Positions 1-9,381 of a stretch of 57,948 nucleotides of DNA are shown piece by piece. This DNA comes from Kiloniellaceae bacterium (GTDB taxonomy: Bacteria; Pseudomonadota; Alphaproteobacteria; Kiloniellales; J153), in NCBI GenBank assembly GCA_021776135.1, contig JAJFGL010000038.1:1-57948 (forward strand), given 5' to 3'. The notes under the pieces were generated by a model. That model did no database searches and was not told where the DNA came from. It saw only the letters and a program-made list of their open reading frames with translations. How positions within the stretch are numbered: position 1 is the first letter of the stretch; the number at the start of each line of letters is the position of its first letter. A program made the position numbers and the translations under genes.

Positions 1-135
1 ACCGCCCAGAAGTCGCTCAAACGCAGACCAATCGAGAAGCCCGGAAATCTTCTGCAAACGAGCACCCCGGTCAGCACCCCGCTTCATAACAACCCCATCA
101 GACCAGCCTAACTGACCAATTCGACGCTCTGTCAT
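1..135 (-). CDS. IS5-like transposase, N-terminal fragment cut by window edge
   Basis: Reading the minus strand from an ATG at 135 gives an open frame beginning MTERRIGQLGWSDGVV and continuing to the window edge, 45 codons seen. A GGAG Shine-Dalgarno lies just upstream of the ATG. The opening resembles the N-terminus of IS5/IS1182-type DDE transposases (DUF772 region). The catalytic domain would lie outside the window, so neither completeness nor activity can be judged. The terminal inverted repeat should lie between about 140 and 180, but I could not identify it without the other end. Family assignment is from memory of the family's N-terminus. Confidence 0.6.
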   Translation of the reverse strand, partial: MTERRIGQLGWSDGVVMKRGADRGARLQKISGLLDWSAFERLLGG

Positions 136-182
136 GCTTCACTCCAATCAATGAACTAACAAAATCATCGAATCACTATCTA

Positions 183-267
183 TCCCTTCGTGCAAAGGTC
201 TCCAGGATGAGGATCATCATGTATGGCATTAAGAAAAACTTCATGCTGAGCCTGTCGAAGCACGCAC
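183..267. repeat. Intergenic palindromic repeat, copy A
   Basis: This 85-base stretch is closely similar to 13590-13669. Both contain an outer pair of inverted arms (CAGGATGAGGAT on the left and CATGCTGAGCCTGTC on the right) around a variable centre with ATGGCAT and AAGAAAAA. Copy A has the more degraded left arm. The rest of 136-309 holds no gene. The repeat sits between an insertion-sequence edge and the end of the methyltransferase gene, and it could form a cruciform or transcript hairpin. Confidence 0.8.
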
Positions 268-309
268 AGCGCCGAGGCGGGCCTGCCATCGCCAAGGCGC
301 CCACCCCCC

Positions 310-1881
310 TCAGGTAAAGGCGTCGGGCATGGAGTCCTTTTTTTCCCGGATGTAGGCTTGCAGGGCCTCGTCGATGGCGGGGTCGAGGTCCGGGGCCTGA
401 TAATCGGCCAGGATCTTCTTCCATAGGGTGTTGGCGCGGCGGGCGGCGTCCTGGCTGCCTTCTTCCTGCCACTGCTCGAAGCTGTTGTTATCGGCGATGT
501 TGGAACGGAAAAAGGCGGTCTCGAAGTTGGCCTGGGTATGGGCGCAGCCGAGGAAATGACTGCCCGGCCCGACCTCGCGTATGGCGTCCAGGGCCTGGCC
601 GTTATCGGATAAGTCGTAGCCCTCGCAGAGCTTATGCATCATGCCGAGTTGATCGGCGTCCATGACCAGCTTCTCGTAAGACGAGGCGAGCCCGCCCTCC
701 ATCCAGCCGGCGGCGTGAAGCACGAAATTGACCCCGCCCTGGACCGTGGGCAGCAGGGTCTGCGCGCTCTCGTAGGCGGCCTGGGCATCGGGCGCCTTGG
801 ACCCGCATAGCGAACCGCCGGAACGGAAGGGTACGCCGAGCCGGCGCGCCAGGGCCGCCGCCCCGTATAACACCAGGGCCGGTTCCGGGGTGCCGAAGGT
901 TGGGGCGCCGGACTGCATGGAAATCGACGACGCGAAGCTGCCGAAGACCGCCGGCGCGCCGGGGCGCACGACTTGGGTAAAGGCCAATCCGGCCAAGGCC
1001 TCGGCCAGGGTCTGGGCCAGGGTTCCCGCCGGGGTGACCGGCGACATGGCGCCGGCCAGGATGAAGGGGGTCACGATGCAGGCCTGATTATGGCGGGCAT
1101 AGACCTTGAGCGCGCCGAGCATGGTGCCGTCGAAGGTCATGGGCGAGTTGGCGTTGATCAAGTTGATCATCACCGTGTTGGCCTCGACGAAATCCTCGCC
1201 GAAGACCAGCTTGGCCATGGCGACGCTATCCTCGGCGCGCTCCGGCGCCGTGACCGAACCCATGAAGGGCTTATCGGAATAGCGGATATGGCTGTAAACC
1301 ATGTCGAGATGGCGCTTGTTAACCGGAACGTCGACCGGCTCGCAAACCGTGCCGCCCGAGTGATGCAAGGCCGGCAAGGAATAGGTCAGCTTAACGAAAT
1401 TTTGGAAATCCTCAATCGTCGCGTAACGCCGGCCTTGATCCAAATCGTGCACGAAAGGCGGCCCATATACCGGCGCGAAGACCAGATTATCGCCGCCGAT
1501 CTGGACGCTGCGTTCCGGGTTGCGGGCGTGCTGGGTGAACTCACTGGGCACGGTCTCGATCAGCTTCCGGCATAGGCCACGCGGAAAGCGGACCCGCTCG
1601 CCCTCGACCTCGGCGCCCGCGTCCCGCCATAGGGCAAGGGCCTCAGGGTCGTCGCGAAACTCGATCCCGATTTCCTGCAAAATCGTATCGGCGTTTCGCT
1701 CGATAAGCTCGAGACTCTCTTCGTTCAAGACCTCATAGGCCGGGATTTTACGGGTGATGTAGCGCATCGCCGTTATGCCGCCGCCGCGCCGCGCCGCGCG
1801 CCGGGCCTCGGCCCCGCCGCCGCTACGCCGCCCGCGCCGGCCTCCGGCCTCCACAGCGGCGTCAGGCGCCGTATCCTTCAT
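310..1881 (-). CDS. Trimethylamine methyltransferase (MttB) family protein, non-pyrrolysine
   Basis: A 523-residue protein of the MttB superfamily, which transfers a methyl group from quaternary or tertiary amines to a corrinoid protein. No in-frame amber codon interrupts it, so it belongs to the pyrrolysine-free branch (glycine betaine-type MtgB and relatives) rather than true trimethylamine MttB. Residues 10-40 are a low-complexity Arg/Gly/Ala stretch that leads into an ITRKIPAYEVL motif, which I recall as usual for alphaproteobacterial members. I chose ATG 1881, with GGGGAA upstream, over an in-frame TTG at 1896. A flavin-linked demethylase and a betaine-homocysteine methyltransferase follow nearby, suggesting betaine or related methylamine use. 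No corrinoid protein gene is adjacent, so the methyl acceptor and exact substrate are unknown. Confidence 0.85.
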   Translation of the reverse strand: MKDTAPDAAVEAGGRRGRRSGGGAEARRAARRGGGITAMRYITRKIPAYEVLNEESLELIERNADTILQEIGIEFRDDPEALALWRDAGAEVEGERVRFPRGLCRKLIETVPSEFTQHARNPERSVQIGGDNLVFAPVYGPPFVHDLDQGRRYATIEDFQNFVKLTYSLPALHHSGGTVCEPVDVPVNKRHLDMVYSHIRYSDKPFMGSVTAPERAEDSVAMAKLVFGEDFVEANTVMINLINANSPMTFDGTMLGALKVYARHNQACIVTPFILAGAMSPVTPAGTLAQTLAEALAGLAFTQVVRPGAPAVFGSFASSISMQSGAPTFGTPEPALVLYGAAALARRLGVPFRSGGSLCGSKAPDAQAAYESAQTLLPTVQGGVNFVLHAAGWMEGGLASSYEKLVMDADQLGMMHKLCEGYDLSDNGQALDAIREVGPGSHFLGCAHTQANFETAFFRSNIADNNSFEQWQEEGSQDAARRANTLWKKILADYQAPDLDPAIDEALQAYIREKKDSMPDAFT

Positions 1882-1968
1882 CTTCGCGTTCCCCAAGGTT
1901 TAGTCACTCAAACACTAGTATTCGGCCCAGTGGGTCTATCGCTCTAGCATTTCCGCGACAGCGATCCG

Positions 1969-2466
1969 CTAATTCGCGGCGCGGGCGCCCGGCTTGGTTT
2001 TCTGCCATGCCGCCAGGGCGGCATGGGCCTTGGATTCAGCCCGCGCGGCATAGTCACCGGTAGAATCCGCGGGCGCCGCCAGTTCGATCACATAGCCATT
2101 GGGATCCCTGAAATAGATCGAGCGGATGAAGCCGTGGTCGGCGACGCCGCGTGTCTCTATGCCTTCGGCCTTGCCCTTTTCGAACATGGCCTGGAGCGTC
2201 CCGGCATCGACCTCGAGGGCGATGTGCAGGTCGTAGTCGTGTTGCGCCTTGAACTCGAAGGGCGTGCCGGGCACCTCGAAGAAGGCCAGATACGAACCGT
2301 CGCCCAAGCGGTAAAAACTATGCAGCACCCCGGCCTCGCGGCCGGTCTTGGTTTCCCCGATCTCGAAGGCATCGGCCAGGGGCAGGCCAAGGAAGTCCTC
2401 GTAAAAGCGGCGTGTTTGCTCGGAATCCCGGCATCGATAGGCGTTGTGGTGCAGTCCTTTGATCAT
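1969..2466 (-). CDS. VOC family (glyoxalase/bleomycin resistance/dioxygenase) protein
   Basis: A 165-residue protein with the vicinal-oxygen-chelate fold. It opens with MIKGLHHNAYRCRD, where the His is the usual first metal ligand. LHIALEV mid-protein and YFRDPNGYVIELAAP near residue 130 carry the remaining ligand positions. AGGGA lies at a suitable distance before ATG 2466. The C-terminal tail after about residue 140 is Ala/Lys-rich and not part of the fold. It lies 87 bases upstream of, and in the same direction as, the MttB-family gene, so they may be co-transcribed. The substrate cannot be read from sequence; lyase, dioxygenase and isomerase roles all occur in this family. Confidence 0.8.
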   Translation of the reverse strand: MIKGLHHNAYRCRDSEQTRRFYEDFLGLPLADAFEIGETKTGREAGVLHSFYRLGDGSYLAFFEVPGTPFEFKAQHDYDLHIALEVDAGTLQAMFEKGKAEGIETRGVADHGFIRSIYFRDPNGYVIELAAPADSTGDYAARAESKAHAALAAWQKTKPGARAAN

Positions 2467-2664
2467 CGATCCATCCCTATTCTCTGAAGACTACGGCTTC
2501 ATCTTGGACTCCGGGGGGATATTTGCAATCCTTTCGCACCCGCCCCGTCCCTGGCGCGGGTGTCGGAATCGCGCACGCCCGCGTCGCAATCCGCCTGGAA
2601 GCCGTATATCCTATCGGCCAATTTCGGGGCCGTACAAAGACCGTAAAGTTAAGGAGACCCAGTC

Positions 2665-5100
2665 ATGAAATCGCAGGCGCGCGTGGTGGTGATAGGTGGC
2701 GGCGTGGTCGGGGCCGGCACCCTCTATCACCTGGCCAAAAAGGGCTGGAGCGATGTCGTCCTCCTGGAACGCACCGAGCTGACCGCCGGATCGACCTGGC
2801 ATGCCGCCGGTCTCTTGCCGCTGTTCAACATGAGTTACAGCGTCGGCCAAATCCACAAGTACTCGGTCAAGTTCTACAAGACCCTGGAGGCGGAAACCGG
2901 CCAAGCGGTCGGCTTCACCGTTTGCGGCAATTTGCGCTTGGCCACCAACCAGGCGCGCATGGACGAATACCGCCACTACGCCGGAACCGCGCGCACCATC
3001 GGCATCGATGTCGAATTCCTGACCCCGAGCGAAATCAAGGATCTGGTGCCCTTCTGCGAGACCGGCGACCTGGTCGGCGCGATCCTGCACCCGGACGACG
3101 GCTACATCCAGCCCGCCGACGTCACCATGGCCATGGCCAAAGGCGCGCGCGACATGGGCGCCACCATCTATCAGCACACCCCGGTCACGGCGATAGAGCA
3201 GCAGGCCAATGGGGAATGGCTGGTGAAGACCGATAAGGGCGACATCACCTGCGAGCATGTTGTCTCGGCGACCGGCAACTATGCGCGCCAGACCGGGCGC
3301 ATGGTCGGGCTCGATATACCCAGCATCCCGGTCGAGCATCAATTCATCGTCACCGAACCGCATCCCTTATTGCAGGCGCGCAAAAAGAACGGTGAGCGCG
3401 AAATGCCGGTGCTGCGCGAATCCGACGCCTCCTACTACATGCGCGAGGAACGCCAGGGCTTGCTTCTGGGCCCCTACGAAAAAGGCGCGCCGGCCTGTTT
3501 CCTGGACGGGGTGCCGGCGAGCTTCGAGAAAGACCTTTTCCCCGGCGACCTGGAACGCCTGGAGCCGCATATCGAAGCCGCCATGGCGCGGGTGCCGATC
3601 TTCGGCGAGGTCGGGGTCAAGGACGTCATCAACGGCCCCATCGCCTATACCCCCGACGGCAGCCCCATGGTCGGCCCCGCCTGGGGTCTGAAAAACTTCT
3701 GGATCAACGAGGGCCACAGCTTCGGCGTCACCGCCGCCGGCGGCGCCGGATGGCAGCTTGCTGAGTGGATCGTCGAGGGCCAGCCGACCATCGACATGCT
3801 GGGCGTCGATCCGCGCCGTTTCGGCGGCTATGCCGGCAAGGCCTTCCTCAAGGCCAAGAACGAGGAAGCCTACGCCAACGTCTTCGTCATTCACTATCCC
3901 GACGAGGAGCGGCCGGCCGCCCGCCCGCTCAAGACCTCGCCCTGTTACGACCGCATGAAGAACCTGGGCGCCGTGTTCGGGCAAATCTTCGGCTGGGAGC
4001 GGCCCAACTGGTTCGCGCCCAAGGGCGTGGAAGCGAAAGACGCCTGGTCCTTCCGGCGCGCCAACTACTTCGAGCATGTGGGCAACGAGTGCAAGAACGT
4101 GGCCGAGAACGTCGGCGTCCTGGACATGACCGCGTTCTCTAAGTTCCAGGTCTCCGGGCCGGGCGCGGAAGCCTATCTCGACCGCCTGGTCGCCAACCGC
4201 CTGCCCAAGACCATCGGCCGGGTGAACCTGTGCCATGCGCTGAACAAACAAGGCGGTGTGCGTTCCGAATTCACCATCGTGCGCGACGGGCCACAGAGTT
4301 TCTATCTGGTCTCGGCCGGCGCGCAGGAGCGTTACGACTGGGACTACCTGTGCAAGCAGGCGCCGGACGACGGTAGCGTGCGCCTGGAAAAGATCACCAC
4401 CCAGCACGGCGTTCTTGTGGTCGCGGGACCGAAATCGCGCGACCTCATGCAAAGGGTTAGCAACGCCGATTTCTCCACCGCCGCCTTCCCCTGGCTGACC
4501 ACCCGCTTCGCCGATGTCGGCGTCGCGCCCTGCCGCCTGGTCCGGGTCAACTTCGTCGGCGAACTGGGTTGGGAAATACATCACCCCTTGGAGATGCAGA
4601 ACCATATCTTCGACGCCTTGATGAATGCGGGCGGCGATCTGGGCCTGAAACCCTTCGGCATACGGGCCATGAACGCCCTGCGTCTGGAGAAATCCTACCG
4701 CCTGGTCGGCACCGAACTATCGATCGAATACGCCGCCTTCGAATCCGGTTTGCAGCGCTTCGTGCATCCGAACAAGGGCGACTTCATCGGCCGCGACGCC
4801 TTGGTTGCCTGGCAGCAGCGCGGCTTCAAGAATGCTTTCGTGACCCTGGAGGTCGAGGGCGTGACCGACGCCGATGCCCTGGGCAACGAACCCTTGTTCA
4901 AGGACGGCCAGATGGTAGGCCGGGCGACCGCCGGCGGCTTCGGTTGGCGCCTTGGCAAGAGCCTGGCGCTCGGCTTCCTGAAGCCGGACTTGGCCGAAAT
5001 CGGCACCGAGGTCGAAATCGAGATTCTCGGCAAGAACCACCCCGCCCAGGTGATTGAGGACTCGCCCTACGATCCCCAGAACGAGCGGCTGCGAGCCTGA
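2665..5100 (+). CDS. Dimethylglycine/sarcosine dehydrogenase-like FAD oxidoreductase with GcvT domain
   Basis: An 811-residue flavoprotein. The N-terminus carries the dinucleotide-binding loop VVVIGGGVVGAG. It is followed near residues 42-49 by GSTWHAAG, where His46 matches the histidine that holds FAD covalently in dimethylglycine and sarcosine dehydrogenases. The DAO domain runs to about residue 380. After a linker, the second half is an aminomethyltransferase (GcvT)-type, folate-binding domain containing GELGWEIHHPLEMQ. Such enzymes oxidatively demethylate N-methyl amines and pass the one-carbon unit to tetrahydrofolate. AAGGAG at 2651-2656 fixes the start. It is divergent from the VOC/MttB pair, and with the downstream betaine-homocysteine methyltransferase it could form a betaine-to-sarcosine route. 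The exact substrate is an inference. Confidence 0.88.
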   Translation: MKSQARVVVIGGGVVGAGTLYHLAKKGWSDVVLLERTELTAGSTWHAAGLLPLFNMSYSVGQIHKYSVKFYKTLEAETGQAVGFTVCGNLRLATNQARMDEYRHYAGTARTIGIDVEFLTPSEIKDLVPFCETGDLVGAILHPDDGYIQPADVTMAMAKGARDMGATIYQHTPVTAIEQQANGEWLVKTDKGDITCEHVVSATGNYARQTGRMVGLDIPSIPVEHQFIVTEPHPLLQARKKNGEREMPVLRESDASYYMREERQGLLLGPYEKGAPACFLDGVPASFEKDLFPGDLERLEPHIEAAMARVPIFGEVGVKDVINGPIAYTPDGSPMVGPAWGLKNFWINEGHSFGVTAAGGAGWQLAEWIVEGQPTIDMLGVDPRRFGGYAGKAFLKAKNEEAYANVFVIHYPDEERPAARPLKTSPCYDRMKNLGAVFGQIFGWERPNWFAPKGVEAKDAWSFRRANYFEHVGNECKNVAENVGVLDMTAFSKFQVSGPGAEAYLDRLVANRLPKTIGRVNLCHALNKQGGVRSEFTIVRDGPQSFYLVSAGAQERYDWDYLCKQAPDDGSVRLEKITTQHGVLVVAGPKSRDLMQRVSNADFSTAAFPWLTTRFADVGVAPCRLVRVNFVGELGWEIHHPLEMQNHIFDALMNAGGDLGLKPFGIRAMNALRLEKSYRLVGTELSIEYAAFESGLQRFVHPNKGDFIGRDALVAWQQRGFKNAFVTLEVEGVTDADALGNEPLFKDGQMVGRATAGGFGWRLGKSLALGFLKPDLAEIGTEVEIEILGKNHPAQVIEDSPYDPQNERLRA

Positions 5101-5285
5101 ATCGTTCAATCTCCCAAGTCGCGCGGGATCGCGACTCGGAGGCGAAAATTTGCGATTTTGGCCCGTTCAAACGGCGCCGCGGGCCCGGCGGCGCGATAAA
5201 AAGGCGCTCAACAGGCCCGAATCGCATGTTTTTTCGTGCTCAGACCCAAAAATAACACAAATCTCACTTTCGTTTTTCACCCCGA

Positions 5286-5305
5286 ATGCACTACATATTG
5301 TGCAT
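5286..5305. promoter_or_regulatory. Inverted repeat upstream of HU gene
   Basis: ATGCAC (5286-5291) and GTGCAT (5300-5305) are perfect inverted arms around an AT-rich centre, 25 bases before the HU start codon. This may be an operator or overlap the promoter. The rest of 5101-5329 holds no gene. It contains a short 7-bp GC hairpin (5117-5136) just after the flavoprotein gene, without a T-run. Confidence 0.3.
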
Positions 5306-5329
5306 CCGCAATCCAAGGGGGACCATATT

Positions 5330-5635
5330 ATGAGTAAAACAGCATTCGTCGAACAGATCGCATCCAAGGGCAAGGTCAGTAAGGCCGAGGCCAAACGCAT
5401 GATGGAGCTGGTGCTCGGCGAGATCGAAATGAGCTTGAAACGGGCCAAGAGAAATGGCGGCAAGGTCACCATCGGCACCTTGGGAACCTTCACCATCGCC
5501 AAGCGCGGTGCCCGCGTGGGCCGCAATCCGCAAACCGGCGAATCGATCAAGATCAAGGCGTCCAAGAACCTGCGGTTCCGCCCTGCCATGAACCTGAAGC
5601 GCGCCGCCGGCTGCACCAAGGCCCGGGCCGCGTAA
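5330..5635 (+). CDS. HU/IHF family DNA-binding protein
   Basis: A 101-residue histone-like protein. It opens MSKTAFVEQIA and has the typical helix-turn-helix dimer core. This is followed by the beta-arm region RGARVGRNPQTGESIKIKAS, in which the NPQTGE turn contacts the minor groove, and then FRPAMNLKRA. The C-terminal tail is slightly longer than in 90-residue HU and is basic. I chose ATG 5330 with an AAGGGGG Shine-Dalgarno. An open frame extends upstream from 5054, but that part has no HU similarity. A strong terminator follows, so it is probably monocistronic. It acts in nucleoid architecture. Whether it is HU or a more specialised paralogue cannot be decided here. Confidence 0.92.
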   Translation: MSKTAFVEQIASKGKVSKAEAKRMMELVLGEIEMSLKRAKRNGGKVTIGTLGTFTIAKRGARVGRNPQTGESIKIKASKNLRFRPAMNLKRAAGCTKARAA

Positions 5636-5687
5636 CACCGCCGCGCCGGATTATTCCGGCAATTGAGGCTTAACGGCAAGCCTAAGG

Positions 5688-5716
5688 CCGCCGCCCCATT
5701 CGGGCGGCGGTTTTTT
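5688..5716 (+). terminator. Rho-independent terminator after HU gene
   Basis: CCGCCGCCC (5688-5696) pairs perfectly with GGGCGGCGG (5702-5710) across a five-base loop and is followed directly by six T residues (5711-5716). It lies 52 bases after the HU stop codon and before the methyltransferase start. Confidence 0.92.
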
Positions 5717-5768
5717 CTTGTGCCAAGTAGGAATATAAGAACTCTTCTCGGCTAGTCTGAACGGTAAG

Positions 5769-6821
5769 ATGAACCACTTTCACATGTCCAACCGCTTTAC
5801 CCAACTCCTGGCCGAGGACCGTGTCCTCTTGGCCGACGGCGCCACGGGAACCAACTTCTTCGCGGCCGGCCTGCAAGCCGGCGACGCCCCGGAGCTTTGG
5901 AACCTGGAGGAACCGGCCAAGGTGCGCGCCTTGTGCCAAGCCTTCGTAGAGGCCGGGTCGGATATCATCTTGACCAATACTTTCGGCGGCACCCGCAACC
6001 GCCTGAAGCTTCATAAGTCGCAAGACCGTGTTCACGAGATCAACCTGGCCGCCGCCCGGCTAGCGCGCGAGGTCGCCGATGCGGCCGAGCGGCCCGTGGC
6101 CGTCGCCGGCTCCATGGGCCCGACCGGCGACTTGTTCGAGCCCTTGGGGCCCTTAACCATCGAAGCCGCCACCGAGGCTTTCGCCGAACAGGCCGTGGCC
6201 CTGGCCGAAGGCGGCGCCGATCTGCTTTGGATCGAGACCATTTCTTCGGTCGAGGAGATAACCGCGGCCGTGGCCGGCGCCGCCAAGACCGGCCTGCCGA
6301 TCCTCTGCACCCTCAGTTTCGACACAAATGGACGGACCATGATGGGCATCACCCCGGCCCAGGTCGCGGAACTGGCCCAAAGCCTGAACCCCAAGCCCCT
6401 GGGATACGGCGGCAACTGCGGTATCGGCCCGGCCGAGCTTCTGGTTGCCCTGGCGAATATGAAAGAGGCGGCGGGCGCCAACGACATTCTGGTCGCCAAG
6501 AGCAACTGCGGGGTGCCCGAATGGATCAACGGCGCGATTGTGTATCAGGGCTCGCCGGATCTCATGGCCGACTACGCCCGCACGGCGGCCGATATCGGCG
6601 CGCGTATCATCGGCGGGTGCTGCGGCACCAGCCCGGAACACGTCGCCAAGATGCGGGCGGCGCTGGACGGTTACGTGGCCGGCCCGAAACCCAGCATCGA
6701 AGACATCGTTAAAAAATTCGGCCAGGTATCCATGGGCGGCCTGGCGCAACACGCCGACCCTGCAAGCGGGCCCCAAAAGCGCACGGCGGGCCGGCGCCGA
6801 GGCCGCGCCGCGCGCTCTTAA
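5769..6821 (+). CDS. bmt: Betaine--homocysteine S-methyltransferase
   Basis: A 350-residue member of the homocysteine S-methyltransferase family, which makes methionine using glycine betaine or a related methyl donor. The N-terminal DGATGTNFF is the conserved substrate loop. The zinc cysteines are visible in GGNCGIGP and, near the C-terminus, GGCCGTSP. The length fits the short rhizobial-type enzyme. The start is either ATG 5769 or ATG 5784; neither has a strong Shine-Dalgarno, so I give the longer form. The last 20 residues are Arg-rich and probably disordered. The gene ends one base before the stop codon of the convergent amidohydrolase gene. Its nearness to the demethylase and MttB-type genes supports a betaine role, though other methyl donors occur in this family. 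Confidence 0.85.
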   Translation: MNHFHMSNRFTQLLAEDRVLLADGATGTNFFAAGLQAGDAPELWNLEEPAKVRALCQAFVEAGSDIILTNTFGGTRNRLKLHKSQDRVHEINLAAARLAREVADAAERPVAVAGSMGPTGDLFEPLGPLTIEAATEAFAEQAVALAEGGADLLWIETISSVEEITAAVAGAAKTGLPILCTLSFDTNGRTMMGITPAQVAELAQSLNPKPLGYGGNCGIGPAELLVALANMKEAAGANDILVAKSNCGVPEWINGAIVYQGSPDLMADYARTAADIGARIIGGCCGTSPEHVAKMRAALDGYVAGPKPSIEDIVKKFGQVSMGGLAQHADPASGPQKRTAGRRRGRAARS

Positions 6822-6822
6822 G

Positions 6823-8289
<1,467 letters not shown>

Positions 8290-8307
8290 TCAAAAAAACG
8301 TCGGGGT

Positions 8308-8339
8308 GGAGGCCGGTACTCATGCGCGTACCGGCCTCC
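8308..8339 (-). other. Strong intercistronic hairpin between ABC binding protein and hydA
   Basis: Twelve bases at 8308-8319 pair perfectly with 8328-8339 across an eight-base loop. On the minus strand it lies just after the binding-protein stop codon. A run of seven T follows only about ten bases later, so it is not a textbook terminator. Such hairpins often protect or attenuate transcript so that the binding protein is made in excess of downstream products. Confidence 0.75.
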
Positions 8340-8350
8340 CAGGTTCGGCG

Positions 8351-9343
8351 TTACATGCCCTTGGCTTTATCGGTCACCGCATGGGTCCAGGCGCCTTCCG
8401 GGGCGCTGGTGATGACCGGATCGGAACCGCCGGATAGCAGGGTTTTCACCGTCCGCTCGTAATCCTTGGGATCGAGGGTGCCGTCGGAACCGGCGGTCAG
8501 CTTGTTGATCTCGCCCATCATGCGGATTTGATGTTTTTCCGTCTGGGCGCCGGTCTCATCGTTCTCCAGCACGATCAAGGCCGCGTCCTTGGGGTGCGCG
8601 CGCGCCCAGGCCCAACCCTTCATGCTGGCCGAAACGAAACGGGCCATGGTCTCGACGAACTTGGGATCCTTCAGCCGCTTTTCCAGAACGTAGAGACCGT
8701 CTTCCAGAGTCGCGACGCCTTCGTCCTCGTACTTGAAGACCACCAGTTCGTCGGCGGGAATACCGGCGTCGATGACCTGCCAGTATTCGTTATAGGTCAT
8801 GGTCGAAACGCAGTCCGCCTGCTTTTGCAGCAAGGGATCGACGTTAAAGCCCTGCTTCAGCACGGTTACGCCGCCGGAACCACCCTTGGTCGATATACCC
8901 AGGCGCGACATCCAGCTCAAGAAGGGATACTCGTTGCCGAAGAACCAGACCCCTAGGGTCTTGCCCTTGAAGTCGGCCGGGCTGGCGATGCCGGTTTCCT
9001 TGCGGCAGGTCAGCATCATGCCGGAGCGCTTGAAGGGCTGGGCGATATTGACCAGGGCCACGCCCTTTTCGCGCGACGCCAGGGCCGAAGGCATCCAATC
9101 GATGATCACGTCGGCGCCGCCGCCGGCGATTACCTGGGGCGGCGCGATGTCGGGACCGCCGGGGCTGATCGCGACATCGAGACCGGCGTCGCGGTAAAAG
9201 CCTTTATCCTGGGCCACGTAATAGCCGGCGAATTGCGCCTGGGTGACCCACTTGAGTTGCAGGTTCACTTTTTCCGCGGCTTGCGCCGCGCCCGCCACGG
9301 TCATTATGGCGGCGGCCGCCATTAGAATTGAAACGCGCTTCAT
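8351..9343 (-). CDS. ABC transporter substrate-binding protein, NMT1/THI5-like
   Basis: A 330-residue periplasmic binding protein. A signal peptide (MKRVSILMAAAAIMTVAGAAQA) is followed by KVNLQLKWVTQAQFAGYYVA, typical of the SsuA/THI5/NMT1 class that binds pyrimidine-like, thiamine-precursor or sulfonate ligands. AGGAGG lies upstream of ATG 9343. An open frame extends further upstream but overlaps the permease and is not coding. It forms an importer with the next two permeases and the ATPase. Gene context (dihydropyrimidinase, carbamoyl-amide hydrolase, RutR) points to a pyrimidine, dihydropyrimidine or hydantoin ligand; this is inferred. Confidence 0.88.
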   Translation of the reverse strand: MKRVSILMAAAAIMTVAGAAQAAEKVNLQLKWVTQAQFAGYYVAQDKGFYRDAGLDVAISPGGPDIAPPQVIAGGGADVIIDWMPSALASREKGVALVNIAQPFKRSGMMLTCRKETGIASPADFKGKTLGVWFFGNEYPFLSWMSRLGISTKGGSGGVTVLKQGFNVDPLLQKQADCVSTMTYNEYWQVIDAGIPADELVVFKYEDEGVATLEDGLYVLEKRLKDPKFVETMARFVSASMKGWAWARAHPKDAALIVLENDETGAQTEKHQIRMMGEINKLTAGSDGTLDPKDYERTVKTLLSGGSDPVITSAPEGAWTHAVTDKAKGM

Positions 9344-9381
9344 TATCAGCCTCCTGTTGGTTTTAGTTAATCTAGTTTGTT

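Noticed and set aside
310-1881. MttB-family gene as a pyrrolysine-containing trimethylamine methyltransferase
   Set aside because: No in-frame amber codon.
3367-4605. 412-codon minus-strand frame opposite the flavoprotein gene
   Set aside because: It lies entirely antisense to a well-supported gene, has no recognised motif, and high G+C makes long antisense frames common here.
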